The translations under genes and the position numbers were made by a program. This document shows, in pieces, positions 17,301-25,886 of a stretch of 64,000 bases of DNA (position 1 is the first letter of the stretch; every line of letters starts with the position of its first letter). Under the pieces are notes generated by a model that saw only the letters and a program-made list of their open reading frames with translations, ran no database searches and was not told the DNA's origin. Origin of the DNA: Dolomitihabitans soli (GTDB taxonomy: Bacteria; Actinomycetota; Actinomycetes; Streptosporangiales; Streptosporangiaceae); the NCBI RefSeq assembly GCF_022213955.1, contig NZ_JAKNTW010000001.1, positions 558,001-622,000 on the forward strand, in the 5' to 3' direction.

Positions 17301-17746
17301 CGGCGGACGTCAGGGTCCTGGCCTTCTCCGGTGAGCTGCTCGCGGTCGGCGACCAGGCGGGCCGGGTCCAGTTCTGGGACCTCGCGGGCCGTTCGCCGCG
17401 TGGCCCGGCCGTACAGGCTCATCCCGGCGGCGTGGAGCTGGCGGCCTTCTCGCCCGACGGCAAGGTGCTGGCCACGGCGGGCGGCGGCCGGACCGTGCTG
17501 TGGGACGCCGCCACCGGCGGCCGGCTCGGGCAGCCGGCGGCCGGCGCCGGCCAGAGCATGCTGGACCTGATCTTCACCGGCGGCGGCACCCGTGCCCTGA
17601 TGGCCGACGGCACCGTGCTCGACCGGCCGCTCGATCCGGCCGAGATGACCGCCGAGGTCTGCCGCCGCACCGGGACCGGGCTCACCGAGCGCGAATGGCG
17701 GACGCAGGTACCAGAATTGCCTTATCGCCGGACTTGCCCTAGATAA
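14339..17746 (+). CDS. Membrane Ser/Thr protein kinase with C-terminal WD40 repeats
   Basis: The 1135-residue protein has an N-terminal kinase domain (about residues 12-270) with GQGGQG at 24-29, Lys45, HRDLKPDN from His132 and DFG from Asp151, so it looks active. Next comes an alpha-helical region (about 285-440) of the kind that follows the NTPase in STAND proteins, but with no P-loop; then one membrane helix near 450-470, and an extracytoplasmic or cytoplasmic WD40-type propeller of about 600 residues with repeated LSPDGR, FSPDGRTLA and VLWDLA motifs. Start ATG 14339 is chosen because the kinase N-terminus follows at once. Substrates are unknown. It ends 7 bases before the amidotransferase gene. 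Confidence 0.9.
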   Translation: MTSHALVPGDPQRIGEHLLAGRLGQGGQGVVYDGYDATGQRVAIKLLHADADRSRVAREISAATKVSSFCTARILGADLDADRPYIVSEFIDGQSLRTAVRSSGPLDPGRLHRLAVAVATALTAIHAAGVVHRDLKPDNVLLGPDGPRVIDFGIARTAEAPLTSTGLVAGTPTYMAPEVFTGRRAETPADVFAWAAVVLFAATGSDPFHAESLGAVMYRVLSTQPDLSGLPETLRPLVSAALAKEPGDRPDARGLLLGLLGQDDPAEGVRVAGDLKADAEPSLGLLAEEIFGRLAPAEQEVVPEIFLRLVSLDDGGLGVRSADRSELGEGATVERVLRDFASAGLLREETRDGETLVRPSRPGLLLAWGRLREWVDAERDGLPVQQRVSRAARLWESGGRRDADLPQGTMLEEAMAWAATGRRHLTLNPLEAAYLRAAAALGRRRGRNRRLVTTALAALLAVAVGAVVVAEQRRVTVAQQSERIAGQLGEAVARRLAGQADAIRQADPATAMKLSVAAHAVAPVREALGALRGSIDQRETSVVPQPEPGLEYTLSADGTQLTGASGDGVSFWDAGTGVKSSPGSGLAALVPAPGGHRLWDGAREGLRPATYGDANTWSEFGQTGRRLMTMRGREFVVWDVPTGAALLRVPHADVLGRALGGDLFATTSLDGHGVRLYDLSSGRALPVPELPADLGKPDDVALSADDRTMVVQADGRMVFLDLASGRRIGETSGPEGQLRFAPDGRSLAVRHNDGVDLLSVPGGATLLNYRTEAQPQAGSLRFTPGGEALRFLDASGAVITLDVSGTAAGARVGKGTVAAGALSPDGRLAAVQTVTGTAPVVEVWDVAKGVRRARVTLPQVPRADNGFVEPLFSPDGRTLAISQNDAPRVLLWDLAAGRERGRLRWDGKSGSSMAFDPTGSRLAVASLTKADQEVVTVWDTTALTSRSTAATGAVGLAFSRDGGLLARGGVRAGLTTLGTGRSADLPGTADVRVLAFSGELLAVGDQAGRVQFWDLAGRSPRGPAVQAHPGGVELAAFSPDGKVLATAGGGRTVLWDAATGGRLGQPAAGAGQSMLDLIFTGGGTRALMADGTVLDRPLDPAEMTAEVCRRTGTGLTEREWRTQVPELPYRRTCPR

Positions 17747-17753
17747 TGCGGAT

Positions 17754-18452
17754 ATGCGAATTACGGTCATCGAACACGAGGCCGAGGCGGGGCTCGGGTT
17801 TCTCGGCGGATGGCTGGGCGGCTGCGAGGTCGTCAGGCCCTACCGGGGAGAGGCGGTGCCGGAGCGGGCCGACGCGCTGATCGTGCTCGGCGGGGAGGCG
17901 TCCGCCTGGGACGACGAGGGATACCCGTGGCTGCCCGCGACCAGGGAGTTGCTCCGCCGCTCGGCCGGTGACGGCGTGCCCACCCTCGGCGTCTGCCTCG
18001 GCGGGCAACTCCTGACCCTCGCCTGCGGCGGTGCGGTCGAACGCGGCGACCACGGGCTGGAGGTCGGCCTCCGGCCGGTGCGCCCGCTCCCGGCGGCGGC
18101 GGGCGACCGGCTGCTCGGCGAGGTGGGCGCGACCGTCGCCGTGCAGTACCACCAGGACGTGATGGCCAGGCTGCCCGCCGGGGCGGTGCCGCTGATGACA
18201 GGCGAGCCGTACGAGAACCAGGCCTACCGGCTGGGTGAGGCGGCGTGGGCGGTGCAGTTCCACCCCGAGGCGACCCCGGAGATCTTCGCCGGCTGGACGG
18301 CGGGCTCGACCGGCGCGCTGGCCGCCGCCGGCTTCTCCGCCCGGGAGTTGGACGCGCAGGTCGCGGCGGCGGAAGAGCGACTGGTCCAGAGCTGGCGGCC
18401 GGTCGCCGCCGCCTTTGCTGCCCTCGTGACAGGAAAAGCATCAATTCCGTAA
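17754..18452 (+). CDS. Class I glutamine amidotransferase-like protein
   Basis: A 232-residue stand-alone class I amidotransferase. The nucleophile elbow GVCLGGQ gives Cys81, and QFHPEAT gives His170 and Glu172, so the Cys-His-Glu triad is complete. Such proteins hydrolyse glutamine and pass ammonia to a partner, or act on related gamma-glutamyl compounds. Similar genes sit near glnE in other actinomycetes, so a link to nitrogen or polyamine-glutamyl metabolism is plausible but inferred. It begins 7 bases after the kinase stop and lies 190 bases before glnE on the same strand. Confidence 0.88.
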   Translation: MRITVIEHEAEAGLGFLGGWLGGCEVVRPYRGEAVPERADALIVLGGEASAWDDEGYPWLPATRELLRRSAGDGVPTLGVCLGGQLLTLACGGAVERGDHGLEVGLRPVRPLPAAAGDRLLGEVGATVAVQYHQDVMARLPAGAVPLMTGEPYENQAYRLGEAAWAVQFHPEATPEIFAGWTAGSTGALAAAGFSARELDAQVAAAEERLVQSWRPVAAAFAALVTGKASIP

Positions 18453-18642
18453 TTCTCGATATTCACCAGTAATCACGCGATCACGCATCGAAACCGCTAA
18501 CGACGCCGCGCAGGCCGACGGTTTACCGTGTGTGACGGGCGTCCAGGGCGTTCAATGGGTCCCGTCGCTGCGAAGATGGGGAGGTCGCGTGCGGATCACG
18601 GAGACGGCGCCTCTTGCGTGGCAGGGAGGCGAGGGAGGGACG

Positions 18643-21624
18643 GTGACGACCGTGCCCCGGATGGAGTCGACCGCCGGCCGGCTCGCCCGGCTCGGGTTCG
18701 CCGACGGCGCGCACGCCGAACGGCTGCTCGACGAACTCGGACCCGAGGCGGTCGGCGACCTCGACCTGCTGGCCGCGCTGGTCGCCGCCGCCGACCCCGA
18801 CCTGGCGCTCCTCTCGCTCAACCGGCTGGTCGAGCGCGACCCCAGCGTCCTCGGCGCCATCCGCGCCGACGCCGCCCTGCGGACGAGGCTGCTCGCCGTG
18901 TTCGGCCTCAGCGCGGCGCTCGGCGAGCACGTGGTCCGCCACCCGGAGCACTCGAAGCGGCTCGGCGGGCCGGACGACCGCCGTCTCTCGCGCGATGAGC
19001 TGCGCGCCGACCTGCTGCACGCCGTCGGCGCCGACCCCGGCGACCCGCTGCCCCGGGCGGCCGACGCCACCACGTCCACCCTGTCCGCACTGCGTGTCGC
19101 CTACCGCGGCCGGCTGCTCCACCTCGCCGCCGGCGACGCCACCCGCGCCATGACCCTCGGCGAGGTCACCGCCGAGCTGTCCGACCTGGCCGGCGCCGCG
19201 CTGGAGGCGGGCCTGGCGATCGCCCGCGCCGCCGGCGAGAGCGAGGGCGTACGGCTGGCCGTGATCGGCATGGGCAAGTGCGGCGCGCGGGAGCTCAACT
19301 ACATCAGCGACGTGGACGTGATCTTCGTGGCCGAGCCGGAGGAGGGCGTCGACGAGACCAAGGCGCTGCGGACGGCCACCAGGCTCGCCCAGGCGATGAT
19401 GCGCGCCTGCACGACCAGCACGCCCGAGGGCGCCCTGTGGGAGGTCGACGCGGCCCTGCGGCCCGAGGGCAAGTCGGGGCCGCTGGTCCGCACGCTGGCC
19501 AGCCACCTCGCCTACTACCGCCGATGGGCGAAGACGTGGGAGTTCCAGGCGCTGCTCAAGGCCCGCCCGCTCGCGGGCGACCTGGAGCTCGGCGGCGAGT
19601 ACGTGGCGGCGGTCAACGAGCTCGTCTGGGAGGCCGCCACCCGCGACCACTTCGTCGAGGACGTCCAGGCCATGCGCCGCAGGGTCGAGGCCCACGTCCG
19701 GGCGGAGGACCAGGACCGCCAGCTCAAACTGGGCCCCGGCGGGCTGCGCGACGTCGAGTTCGCCGTCCAGCTCCTGCAACTCGTGCACGGCAGGCACGAC
19801 CCGCTGCTCCGCCGCCGGGCCACCCTCCCGGCCCTCGCGGCCCTGTCCAGGGGTGGCTACGTCGGCCGCGAGGACGCCAGGGCCCTCGGCGAGGCGTACA
19901 CCTTCCTGCGCCAGGTCGAGCACCTGCTCCAGCTCCACCGGCTCCGCCGTACCCACGTCGTGCCCGAAGACCTGACGGACCTGCGGCGGATCGGCCGCGC
20001 GCTGGGCATGACCGCAGATCCAGTCGGGGAGTTCACGACGAAGTGGAGACGGCACGCCATGGAGGTCAGGCGGCTGCACGAGAAGCTGTTCTACCGGCCG
20101 CTGCTGCAGGCCGTGGCGCGGCTTCCCGGCGATGAGGCGCGGCTGTCCCCGACCGCGGCCAAGGCCAGGCTGAAGGCCCTCGGCTACACCGACCCGGAGG
20201 GCGCGCTGCGCCATATCGGCGCACTGACCAGCGGCGTCTCCCGGCGGGCCGCGATCCAGCGCACGCTGCTGCCGGTCATGCTCGGCTGGTTCGCCGACGC
20301 GCCCGACCCGGACGCGGGCCTGCTCGGCTTCCGGCAGGTCAGCGACAAGCTTGGCGCCACGCCGTGGTACCTGAGGCTGTTGCGCGACGAGACCGCCGTC
20401 GCCTCCCGGATGGCCCGCGTCCTCGGCACCAGCCGTTACGCGACCGGCCTGCTGCTCGGCGCGCCCGAGGCGGTGGCCATGCTCGGGTCCGACGCCGAAC
20501 TCACCGCACGGCCGGGACTGGCCGCCGAGGCCGCCTCCGCCGTGGCCAGATACGCGGGCGACGCGGAGAGCGCCGTCGCCTCGGCGCGCGCCCTGCGCCG
20601 CCGGGAGCTGTTCCGCACGGCCGTCGCCGACCTCGTCGGCAACCTCGACATCGAAGAGGTGGGCATGACCCTCTCCGAACTGAACGACATCACCATCCAG
20701 GCCGCGCTCGACACCGCCATGGACAAGGTCTCCATGGAGCGCCGCACGAAGCTGCCGACCCGCTTCGCCGTGATCGCGATGGGCAGGCTGGGCGGTTTCG
20801 AGTCCTCGTACGGCAGCGACGCCGACGTGATGTTCGTGCACAATCCGCTGGGCGGCGTCCATGAGAAGGAAGCCGCCGACGCCGCCCAGGCCGTCGCCAA
20901 CGAGCTGCGGCGGCTGCTCGCCCTGCCCGCCCCCGATCCGCCGCTGCTCATCGACCCCGATCTACGCCCCGAGGGTCGCCAGGGCCCACTCGTGCGGACC
21001 CTCGCCTCCTACGCGGCCTACTACGGCCGCTGGTCCTCGCCGTGGGAGGCGCAGGCGCTGCTGCGCGCCCGCTTCTCCGCCGGAGACCAGGCGCTGGGCC
21101 GCCAGTTCCTGGCGATGGTCGACCCCCTGCGTTACCCGGAAGGCGGCCTCCCCGACTCCTCCGTCAGGGAGATCCGGCGGCTGAAGGCCCGCATGGAGGC
21201 CGAACGGCTGCCGCGGGGCGCCGACCCGACCCTGCACACCAAGCTCGGCCGGGGCGGACTGTCCGACGTGGAGTGGGTCGCGCAGCTCATCCAGCTACGG
21301 CACGCCCACGCGATCCCCTCGCTGCGCACCACCCGGACCCTCGACACCCTCCGGGCCGCCGTCGACGCCGGGCTGCTCGCCGAGTCCGACGGGGCCGTGC
21401 TCGCCGAGGCGTGGCGGTTCGCGTCCCGTATCCGCGACGCGATCATGCTGGTCAAGGGCAGGGCGGCCGACTCCATCCCGGTCGACGTCCGCGAGCGCGC
21501 ACTGATCTCCCGCGCGATGGGCTATCCGCCCGATGGCTCCGAGGACTTCATCGACGACTACCGCCGTGCCACCCGCCGCGCCCGCCGGGTCGTCGAGCGG
21601 GTCTTCTACGGAACGCCCGACTGA
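18643..21624 (+). CDS. glnE: Bifunctional glutamine synthetase adenylyltransferase/deadenylylase
   Basis: GlnE attaches AMP to, and removes it from, a tyrosine of type I glutamine synthetase. The 993-residue length matches actinobacterial GlnE. Two nucleotidyltransferase domains are visible: the first with GKCGARELNYISDVDV (Asp223, Asp225), the second with GRLGGFESSYGSDADV (Asp726, Asp728). Each is followed by the LRPEG box and a helical GlnD-like segment. Start GTG 18643 is behind GAGGGAGGG; ATG 18661 is an alternative. Its target, GlnA1, is encoded at 59480-60904 in this window, with the acceptor Tyr402 present. Confidence 0.95.
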   Translation: MTTVPRMESTAGRLARLGFADGAHAERLLDELGPEAVGDLDLLAALVAAADPDLALLSLNRLVERDPSVLGAIRADAALRTRLLAVFGLSAALGEHVVRHPEHSKRLGGPDDRRLSRDELRADLLHAVGADPGDPLPRAADATTSTLSALRVAYRGRLLHLAAGDATRAMTLGEVTAELSDLAGAALEAGLAIARAAGESEGVRLAVIGMGKCGARELNYISDVDVIFVAEPEEGVDETKALRTATRLAQAMMRACTTSTPEGALWEVDAALRPEGKSGPLVRTLASHLAYYRRWAKTWEFQALLKARPLAGDLELGGEYVAAVNELVWEAATRDHFVEDVQAMRRRVEAHVRAEDQDRQLKLGPGGLRDVEFAVQLLQLVHGRHDPLLRRRATLPALAALSRGGYVGREDARALGEAYTFLRQVEHLLQLHRLRRTHVVPEDLTDLRRIGRALGMTADPVGEFTTKWRRHAMEVRRLHEKLFYRPLLQAVARLPGDEARLSPTAAKARLKALGYTDPEGALRHIGALTSGVSRRAAIQRTLLPVMLGWFADAPDPDAGLLGFRQVSDKLGATPWYLRLLRDETAVASRMARVLGTSRYATGLLLGAPEAVAMLGSDAELTARPGLAAEAASAVARYAGDAESAVASARALRRRELFRTAVADLVGNLDIEEVGMTLSELNDITIQAALDTAMDKVSMERRTKLPTRFAVIAMGRLGGFESSYGSDADVMFVHNPLGGVHEKEAADAAQAVANELRRLLALPAPDPPLLIDPDLRPEGRQGPLVRTLASYAAYYGRWSSPWEAQALLRARFSAGDQALGRQFLAMVDPLRYPEGGLPDSSVREIRRLKARMEAERLPRGADPTLHTKLGRGGLSDVEWVAQLIQLRHAHAIPSLRTTRTLDTLRAAVDAGLLAESDGAVLAEAWRFASRIRDAIMLVKGRAADSIPVDVRERALISRAMGYPPDGSEDFIDDYRRATRRARRVVERVFYGTPD

Positions 21625-21684
21625 ACACCATGTGTATTTCCCCGAACACGTTGCGCTGGTAGCCGGAGCCGTGTATCAACGGGG

Positions 21685-22752
21685 TTGGGTGATCCTTTGA
21701 TATCTGTCTACGTCGACTTGGCCATCGGCCTGGTAATCGCGTTTCTGCTGCTGTCGCTGCTGGTGAGCGGCATCAACGAGGGCATCGTCAGGCTGCTCTC
21801 GATCCGGAGCAAATTCCTGTGGGCCTACCTGCGCGACACCATGGACGGCGACGCGGGGAAGGGTCGTTCGTGGATTCCCGCGCGCGTCGCCGACGTCTTC
21901 GGGACGCTGCCCTTCGCCAAGGACCCACGGCCGATGCACAATCCCGAGCCCGCCCCGCCGGTGGTCGATCCGGTGCCCGACCTCCGGACCACGGAGACCG
22001 TGCCGCCGCTGGACATGACCACCCGTCTCTACGACCGGCTGCGCGAGATCGACCATCCCAAGCGCCGCCGGACCAGCATCTCCACCATCCCGCCCGCCAC
22101 GTTCGGCACTGCCGTCATGGATCTGGTCGCCGCCGAGCCCAAGAGCGTTCCCGGCCTCCTGGAGAAGCTCAAGGCCGCGGACAGCCCGCTGCACGGCCAC
22201 CTCAGCGGTGTGTGGAAGACCTCCGCGGGAGACCTCGAGAACTTCCGCAAGGGCACCGAGAAGTGGTTCGACGGGGAGATGCAGCGGCTCACCATGCTCT
22301 ACCGCCGTTACGTCCGGTGGGTGGTCGCGCTGCTGGGCCTCATGGTGGTCCTGCTGTTCAGCATGGACGCGCTGGAGTACGGCAAGATGCTGCTGCGTGA
22401 CCACGCCTACCGGTCGGGCGTGGCGGCCATCGCGGGCGGCGGCGACGGCGGGCTGACCGCGCTACGGGACCGGTGCACCGCCTCCGGCGACGCCGCCGAG
22501 CCGTACGCGTGCGTGACCGAGACGCTCAGCTCGCCCGCGCTGGTCCAGATCTTCGACCACTCGCTGGTCAGCGTGCGGATGCCGGCCGACGGGAGCCCGA
22601 CCGTCTCGTGGAAGCCGGAGTCGTGGGCCGAGCGGGTGTTCACGTTCAGCCACTGGCCGGGTTACCTGCTGGCCTGGGCGGCGCTACTGTTCGGCGCGCC
22701 GTTCTGGTGGGACCTGCTGCGGCGCCTCACCGGGCTGCGCGGACGCAGGTAG
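21685..22752 (+). CDS. Conserved membrane protein of unknown function
   Basis: A 355-residue protein with one hydrophobic segment at the N-terminus (residues about 9-28, LAIGLVIAFLLLSLLVSGIN), a soluble domain of about 170 residues, a second segment near 213-232 (VVALLGLMVVLLFSMDAL), a second soluble loop with two Cys, and a C-terminal segment (YLLAWAALLFGAPFWWDLL). The pattern suggests a three-helix membrane protein with a cytoplasmic middle domain. The start is uncertain: TTG 21685 is used because no ATG or GTG precedes the first helix; TTG 21697 is another choice. I do not recognise a characterised family. It ends convergently with an exporter-like gene. Confidence 0.7.
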   Translation: MGDPLISVYVDLAIGLVIAFLLLSLLVSGINEGIVRLLSIRSKFLWAYLRDTMDGDAGKGRSWIPARVADVFGTLPFAKDPRPMHNPEPAPPVVDPVPDLRTTETVPPLDMTTRLYDRLREIDHPKRRRTSISTIPPATFGTAVMDLVAAEPKSVPGLLEKLKAADSPLHGHLSGVWKTSAGDLENFRKGTEKWFDGEMQRLTMLYRRYVRWVVALLGLMVVLLFSMDALEYGKMLLRDHAYRSGVAAIAGGGDGGLTALRDRCTASGDAAEPYACVTETLSSPALVQIFDHSLVSVRMPADGSPTVSWKPESWAERVFTFSHWPGYLLAWAALLFGAPFWWDLLRRLTGLRGRR

Positions 22753-22795
22753 ACCCGCCCCCAGCCCCGCTCCGCCGCACGGCCGGGCCGTGGTC

Positions 22796-22860
22796 CGGGC
22801 CGTACGGCCGGGGCATTCAGCCGGGCCGTACGGCTGGGGCGGCCAGGCGGGCCGTTCAGC
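22796..22860. repeat. Short GC-rich palindromic repeats between convergent genes
   Basis: Two copies of ccgggccgtacggc lie near 22796 and 22825, each with the self-complementary core ggccgtacggcc or a near match. They fill the 103-base gap between convergent genes and could fold into stems that stop transcription from both sides. Confidence 0.45.
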
Positions 22861-24058
22861 CGGGGCGGGGGCGGCGCAGGCGGGGGCCGCGGGCCCGCCA
22901 CGTGTTCTGCTGGTGGCGGACCTGCCGTCTGCGGCGGTTACGCGCCTGTGCCCGGTGCTCGGTGTCGAACAGGTCGAGCAGCCGGTCCAGGTGCACCAGC
23001 ACCTCGGCGTGCAGCCGCCACTCCGTGGACCTGGCCGAGATCCACGGCGGCAACGCGTCGGCGAACGCGTCGCGCTGCCGCCGGCCGTCCGCCAGATGGC
23101 GGCGCAGCGCCTCGTCGTAGGCGCGCACGTCGCCGGTGATGTCCGCGCGCACCAGCAGTCCGAACGACCGCATGCACTCCGCCACCTCCCGCAACGCGGC
23201 GGCCAGCCGGTCCCGCGACTCCATGTCGTACACCCCGCCGCTCTCCGGCAGATGCTGCCGATCGGCCAGCGAACGCGCGAGTCCCCGGAGGGTCAACGCC
23301 GAGTACTCCAGGGTCTCCAGCCCGCTGCGCAGCGCCGTACCCATGGGATGCAACCCGCCCGCGCGCGGATTGAGCCGCAGGCTCTCCTCCGCGCGAACCA
23401 ACGCCTGGTCGACCCGCTGGATCTCCCTGCCCACCACGCGGGTGTCCTCCAGCAACCGCCCGAACACCTCGTGTTCGGTGTGCTCGACCAGGCTGTCCGC
23501 GAGCCTGTCCATGAGCTCGCCCAGCCGGCACCCCAGGTCGGAGATCGCCTCCTGGGCCGGGCTCATGTGCACGGGCGACGCGATCAGTCCCGCCAGCAGC
23601 CCGGTCGCCGCGCCGACCAGGGTCTCGAACACCCGGTCCACCGCTCCGGCCGGCGTCGCCGCCCCCAGCGCGAAGATGAGCATGGCGCTGATCGGCACCT
23701 CCAGGATGTGGTTGCCGAGCCGCGCGGCGTACCCGATGATCAGCGAGGCTCCGATCGCCCCGCCGAGCGTCCACCAGGTGAACCCGATCGTGGCCGCCAG
23801 CACCACGGCCACCAGCACCCCCGCCACCACGGCGCCGATCCGCTGGATCGCCGACCTGATCGTCCGATAGAGGGTGAACTGCACGACCAGCAACGCGGTC
23901 AGCGGCGCGAGCAGCGGCTTGTCCGCCCCCGGCAGAAACCACGCGATGACGTACGCCGACACCGCCGTCACCGTCAGGCGCGCGATCCAGACGGCGGTCG
24001 GCTGCGCCCGCCGGGTGGCGAGCAGAATCGGACGGACATGTCGGATGGGCGGCGGCAT
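22856..24058 (-). CDS. FUSC/aromatic acid exporter-like membrane protein
   Basis: A 400-residue protein whose N-terminal 160 residues hold about six membrane helices (TAVWIARLTVTAVSAYVIAW, then LLAPLTALLVVQFTLYRTIR and AIGAS LIIGYAARLGNHILEV in order), followed by a long helical cytoplasmic domain rich in Arg, Glu and Leu. This arrangement is that of half-size members of the fusaric acid resistance/aromatic acid exporter superfamily (FUSC, ArAE). The LLAPLTALLVVQFTLYRT stretch matches the conserved first half of that group. The substrate is not known. The very basic last 25 residues (RNRRRRQVRHQQ) may contact nucleic acid or lipid heads. Confidence 0.8.
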   Translation of the reverse strand: MPPPIRHVRPILLATRRAQPTAVWIARLTVTAVSAYVIAWFLPGADKPLLAPLTALLVVQFTLYRTIRSAIQRIGAVVAGVLVAVVLAATIGFTWWTLGGAIGASLIIGYAARLGNHILEVPISAMLIFALGAATPAGAVDRVFETLVGAATGLLAGLIASPVHMSPAQEAISDLGCRLGELMDRLADSLVEHTEHEVFGRLLEDTRVVGREIQRVDQALVRAEESLRLNPRAGGLHPMGTALRSGLETLEYSALTLRGLARSLADRQHLPESGGVYDMESRDRLAAALREVAECMRSFGLLVRADITGDVRAYDEALRRHLADGRRQRDAFADALPPWISARSTEWRLHAEVLVHLDRLLDLFDTEHRAQARNRRRRQVRHQQNTWRARGPRLRRPRPG

Positions 24059-24470
24059 CGATCGGCATCACAGGTGCTAGACGGTCGGCTGTGCTGGGTG
24101 ACATGCCCACCCGTTGCCAACATTCCCCGAACTTGTCAGGACTTTTCGCGATGCGGGGGAGACCTGGGCCCTCGAACCGAGCGATGCGCGGCGTACGGCG
24201 GGGCACGGGGGCGGCCACGGCGGTCGCTCGGTGTTCGACGACTCGCGGCGTGCGCGGGCCAAGCGGAGTTTCGTTGGGATCTCAGCCAGAGTACGGCGGT
24301 GACATTCGCCCGGGCAGTGGTATTCGAGGGCGTGGCCATTTCATTGCGGCTTATCTCCCGATATTTATTGGGATAGCTTGCCATTTAGGGAGAGTTCGCC
24401 CACGAATAGCGGTGGACGGGGATTACGATCTGATCGGCAGCATCGACCCCCGCGCAGTAGGAGCCCTCCC
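24059..24470. other. Divergent intergenic region, no gene seen
   Basis: The 412 bases between the exporter-like gene and the methyltransferase contain a less GC-rich patch (24330-24400) but no supported gene; short frames lack coding character. A TACGAT hexamer at 24424-24429 could be a -10 element for the methyltransferase. Confidence 0.4.
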
Positions 24471-25280
24471 GTGACGGAAGACCAGCCCAGTCGGCCCGCA
24501 GCCGAGATCGACACGACGGTCTCGCATGTGGCCAGAATCTGGAACTACTGGCTGGGCGGGAAGGACAACTATCCGGTCGACCGCGAGGTCGGTGACCAGA
24601 TCCTGGCGATTCTCCCCGACGTGGCCCGCCTGGCCCAGGTCAGCCGGCACTTCCTCAACCGCGCGATCCGTTATCTGGCGGCCGAGGCCGGGATACGGCA
24701 GTTCCTCGACATCGGCACCGGCCTGCCGACCGTCGACAACACCCACGAGGTCGCGCAGCGGGTGGCCCCGGACTCGCGGATCGTCTACGTCGACAACGAC
24801 CCCCTGGTGCTGGCCCACGCCCGCGCGCTGCTCGTCGGCACCCCTGAGGGCGCCACCGACTACATCGACGCCGATCTGCGCGACCCGGAGAAGATCCTGG
24901 AAGTCGCCGCCAAGACGCTCGACTTCGACCAGCCCGTCGCCCTCATCCTGATGGGCATCATGGAGTTCATCACCGACGACGACGAGGCCTACTCCATCGT
25001 GAACCGGCTGATGGCCGCCCTGCCGCCGGGCAGCCACCTGGCCCTCTACGACGGCACGAACGTCATCCACGGCGAGGCCTCCGACCGGATCGTCGCCCTG
25101 TGGAACGAGAGCGGCTCGGCCTCCCTCGTCCTGCGCAGCCCCGCCCAGATCGGCCGCTTCTTCGACGGCATGGAACTGGTCGAACCAGGCATCGTCTCCT
25201 GCACGAACTGGCGCCCCGACCCCGACCCCTTCGACACCCCTGAGGTGGACGCCTTCTGCGGCGTCGGCCGTAAGAACTAG
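24471..25280 (+). CDS. SAM-dependent methyltransferase, SAV2177/DUF574 family
   Basis: A 269-residue protein of the SAV2177 family, multiplied in filamentous actinomycetes. Recognisable features are the N-terminal VARIWNYWLGGKDNYPVDRE block, the SAM-binding DIGTGLPT loop (about residue 78), VYVDNDPLVLAHARALL and the C-terminal CGVGRK end. The Rossmann fold should bind SAM; the methyl acceptor is not known for most members. GTG 24471 with AGGAG upstream is preferred over the in-frame ATG 24378. Its last bases (25277-25280) are the left arm of an inverted repeat, listed separately. Confidence 0.9.
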   Translation: MTEDQPSRPAAEIDTTVSHVARIWNYWLGGKDNYPVDREVGDQILAILPDVARLAQVSRHFLNRAIRYLAAEAGIRQFLDIGTGLPTVDNTHEVAQRVAPDSRIVYVDNDPLVLAHARALLVGTPEGATDYIDADLRDPEKILEVAAKTLDFDQPVALILMGIMEFITDDDEAYSIVNRLMAALPPGSHLALYDGTNVIHGEASDRIVALWNESGSASLVLRSPAQIGRFFDGMELVEPGIVSCTNWRPDPDPFDTPEVDAFCGVGRKN

Positions 25281-25375
25281 TGCGGTGTCCACAAACCTTC
25301 GCCGGGGTCCAAGCGGCTCCGGCCTCGGCGATCACGGCTCCTGGAGCCGGTGAACGTTACTGGACACCGCAGTAG
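25277..25375. repeat. Inverted repeat flanking 69 bases (possible mini-element or terminator)
   Basis: ctagtgcggtgtcca at 25277-25291 and tggacaccgcagtag at 25361-25375 are inverted copies with one mismatch. A second inner hairpin (cggctcc / ggagccg, about 25313-25350) is nested inside. The left arm overlaps the methyltransferase stop codon. This could be a terminator or the ends of a small non-autonomous element; no transposase is encoded inside. Confidence 0.5.
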
Positions 25376-25440
25376 AGCCTGTCCGGAGTCCGGATCTTCA
25401 CGCGGGGGATCCCGCCGGAATGTGAGGACGCTTCCTCGAG

Positions 25441-25560
25441 GTCCTGAACGACCTACCCGTCGAACATCAGGCATCGTTCGCCTCGGACATGCTGCGCGCC
25501 ATGGTCCAGCCCACCGTTTCCAAAGAAGCCGACCGCCTTGGAAGCAGCAGAGAAGGCGCC
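25441..25560 (+). pseudogene. Possible IS256-type transposase remnant
   Basis: Frame 25441-25560 reads LPVEHQASFASDMLRAMVQ and KEADRLG, which resembles the N-terminal part of IS256-family transposases (ML-AMV-fold then EAD-LCGA). No further similarity follows and the frame soon ends without a catalytic core. The match is short and uncertain. Confidence 0.3.
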
Positions 25561-25886
25561 CACTCCCACGGCGAGGGCAACCCCTTGACCGAATCCCGGT
25601 AGGCCACGAAGAAGTCCGGTACGACCGAACCAGGGGAACGTCCCCGGGACTGGACAACCACAGGCCGGTCGCCTCGGCGCGAACTTACGCCGGCCGCCTT
25701 TCGCACCGGGCGATCGACGCGGCACGAACCCGTCGGACAACCCGAACCGCCCTGTCCGGGGAACAGAATCGCGACCGTGGAAAGGGCGCTCAGCGGGGCC
25801 GCAGGAGCGGAATCCGCCGGCCGACGCCCCCCGTACGGCCGGGCCGCGCCGTCCCCATGCCGGTGGCGGGCGGTGGCGGGCGGAGC

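Noticed and set aside
14345-17770. Minus-strand frame of 1141 codons opposite the kinase
   Set aside because: Low-complexity Arg/Gly/Pro translation; shadow of the WD40 kinase gene.
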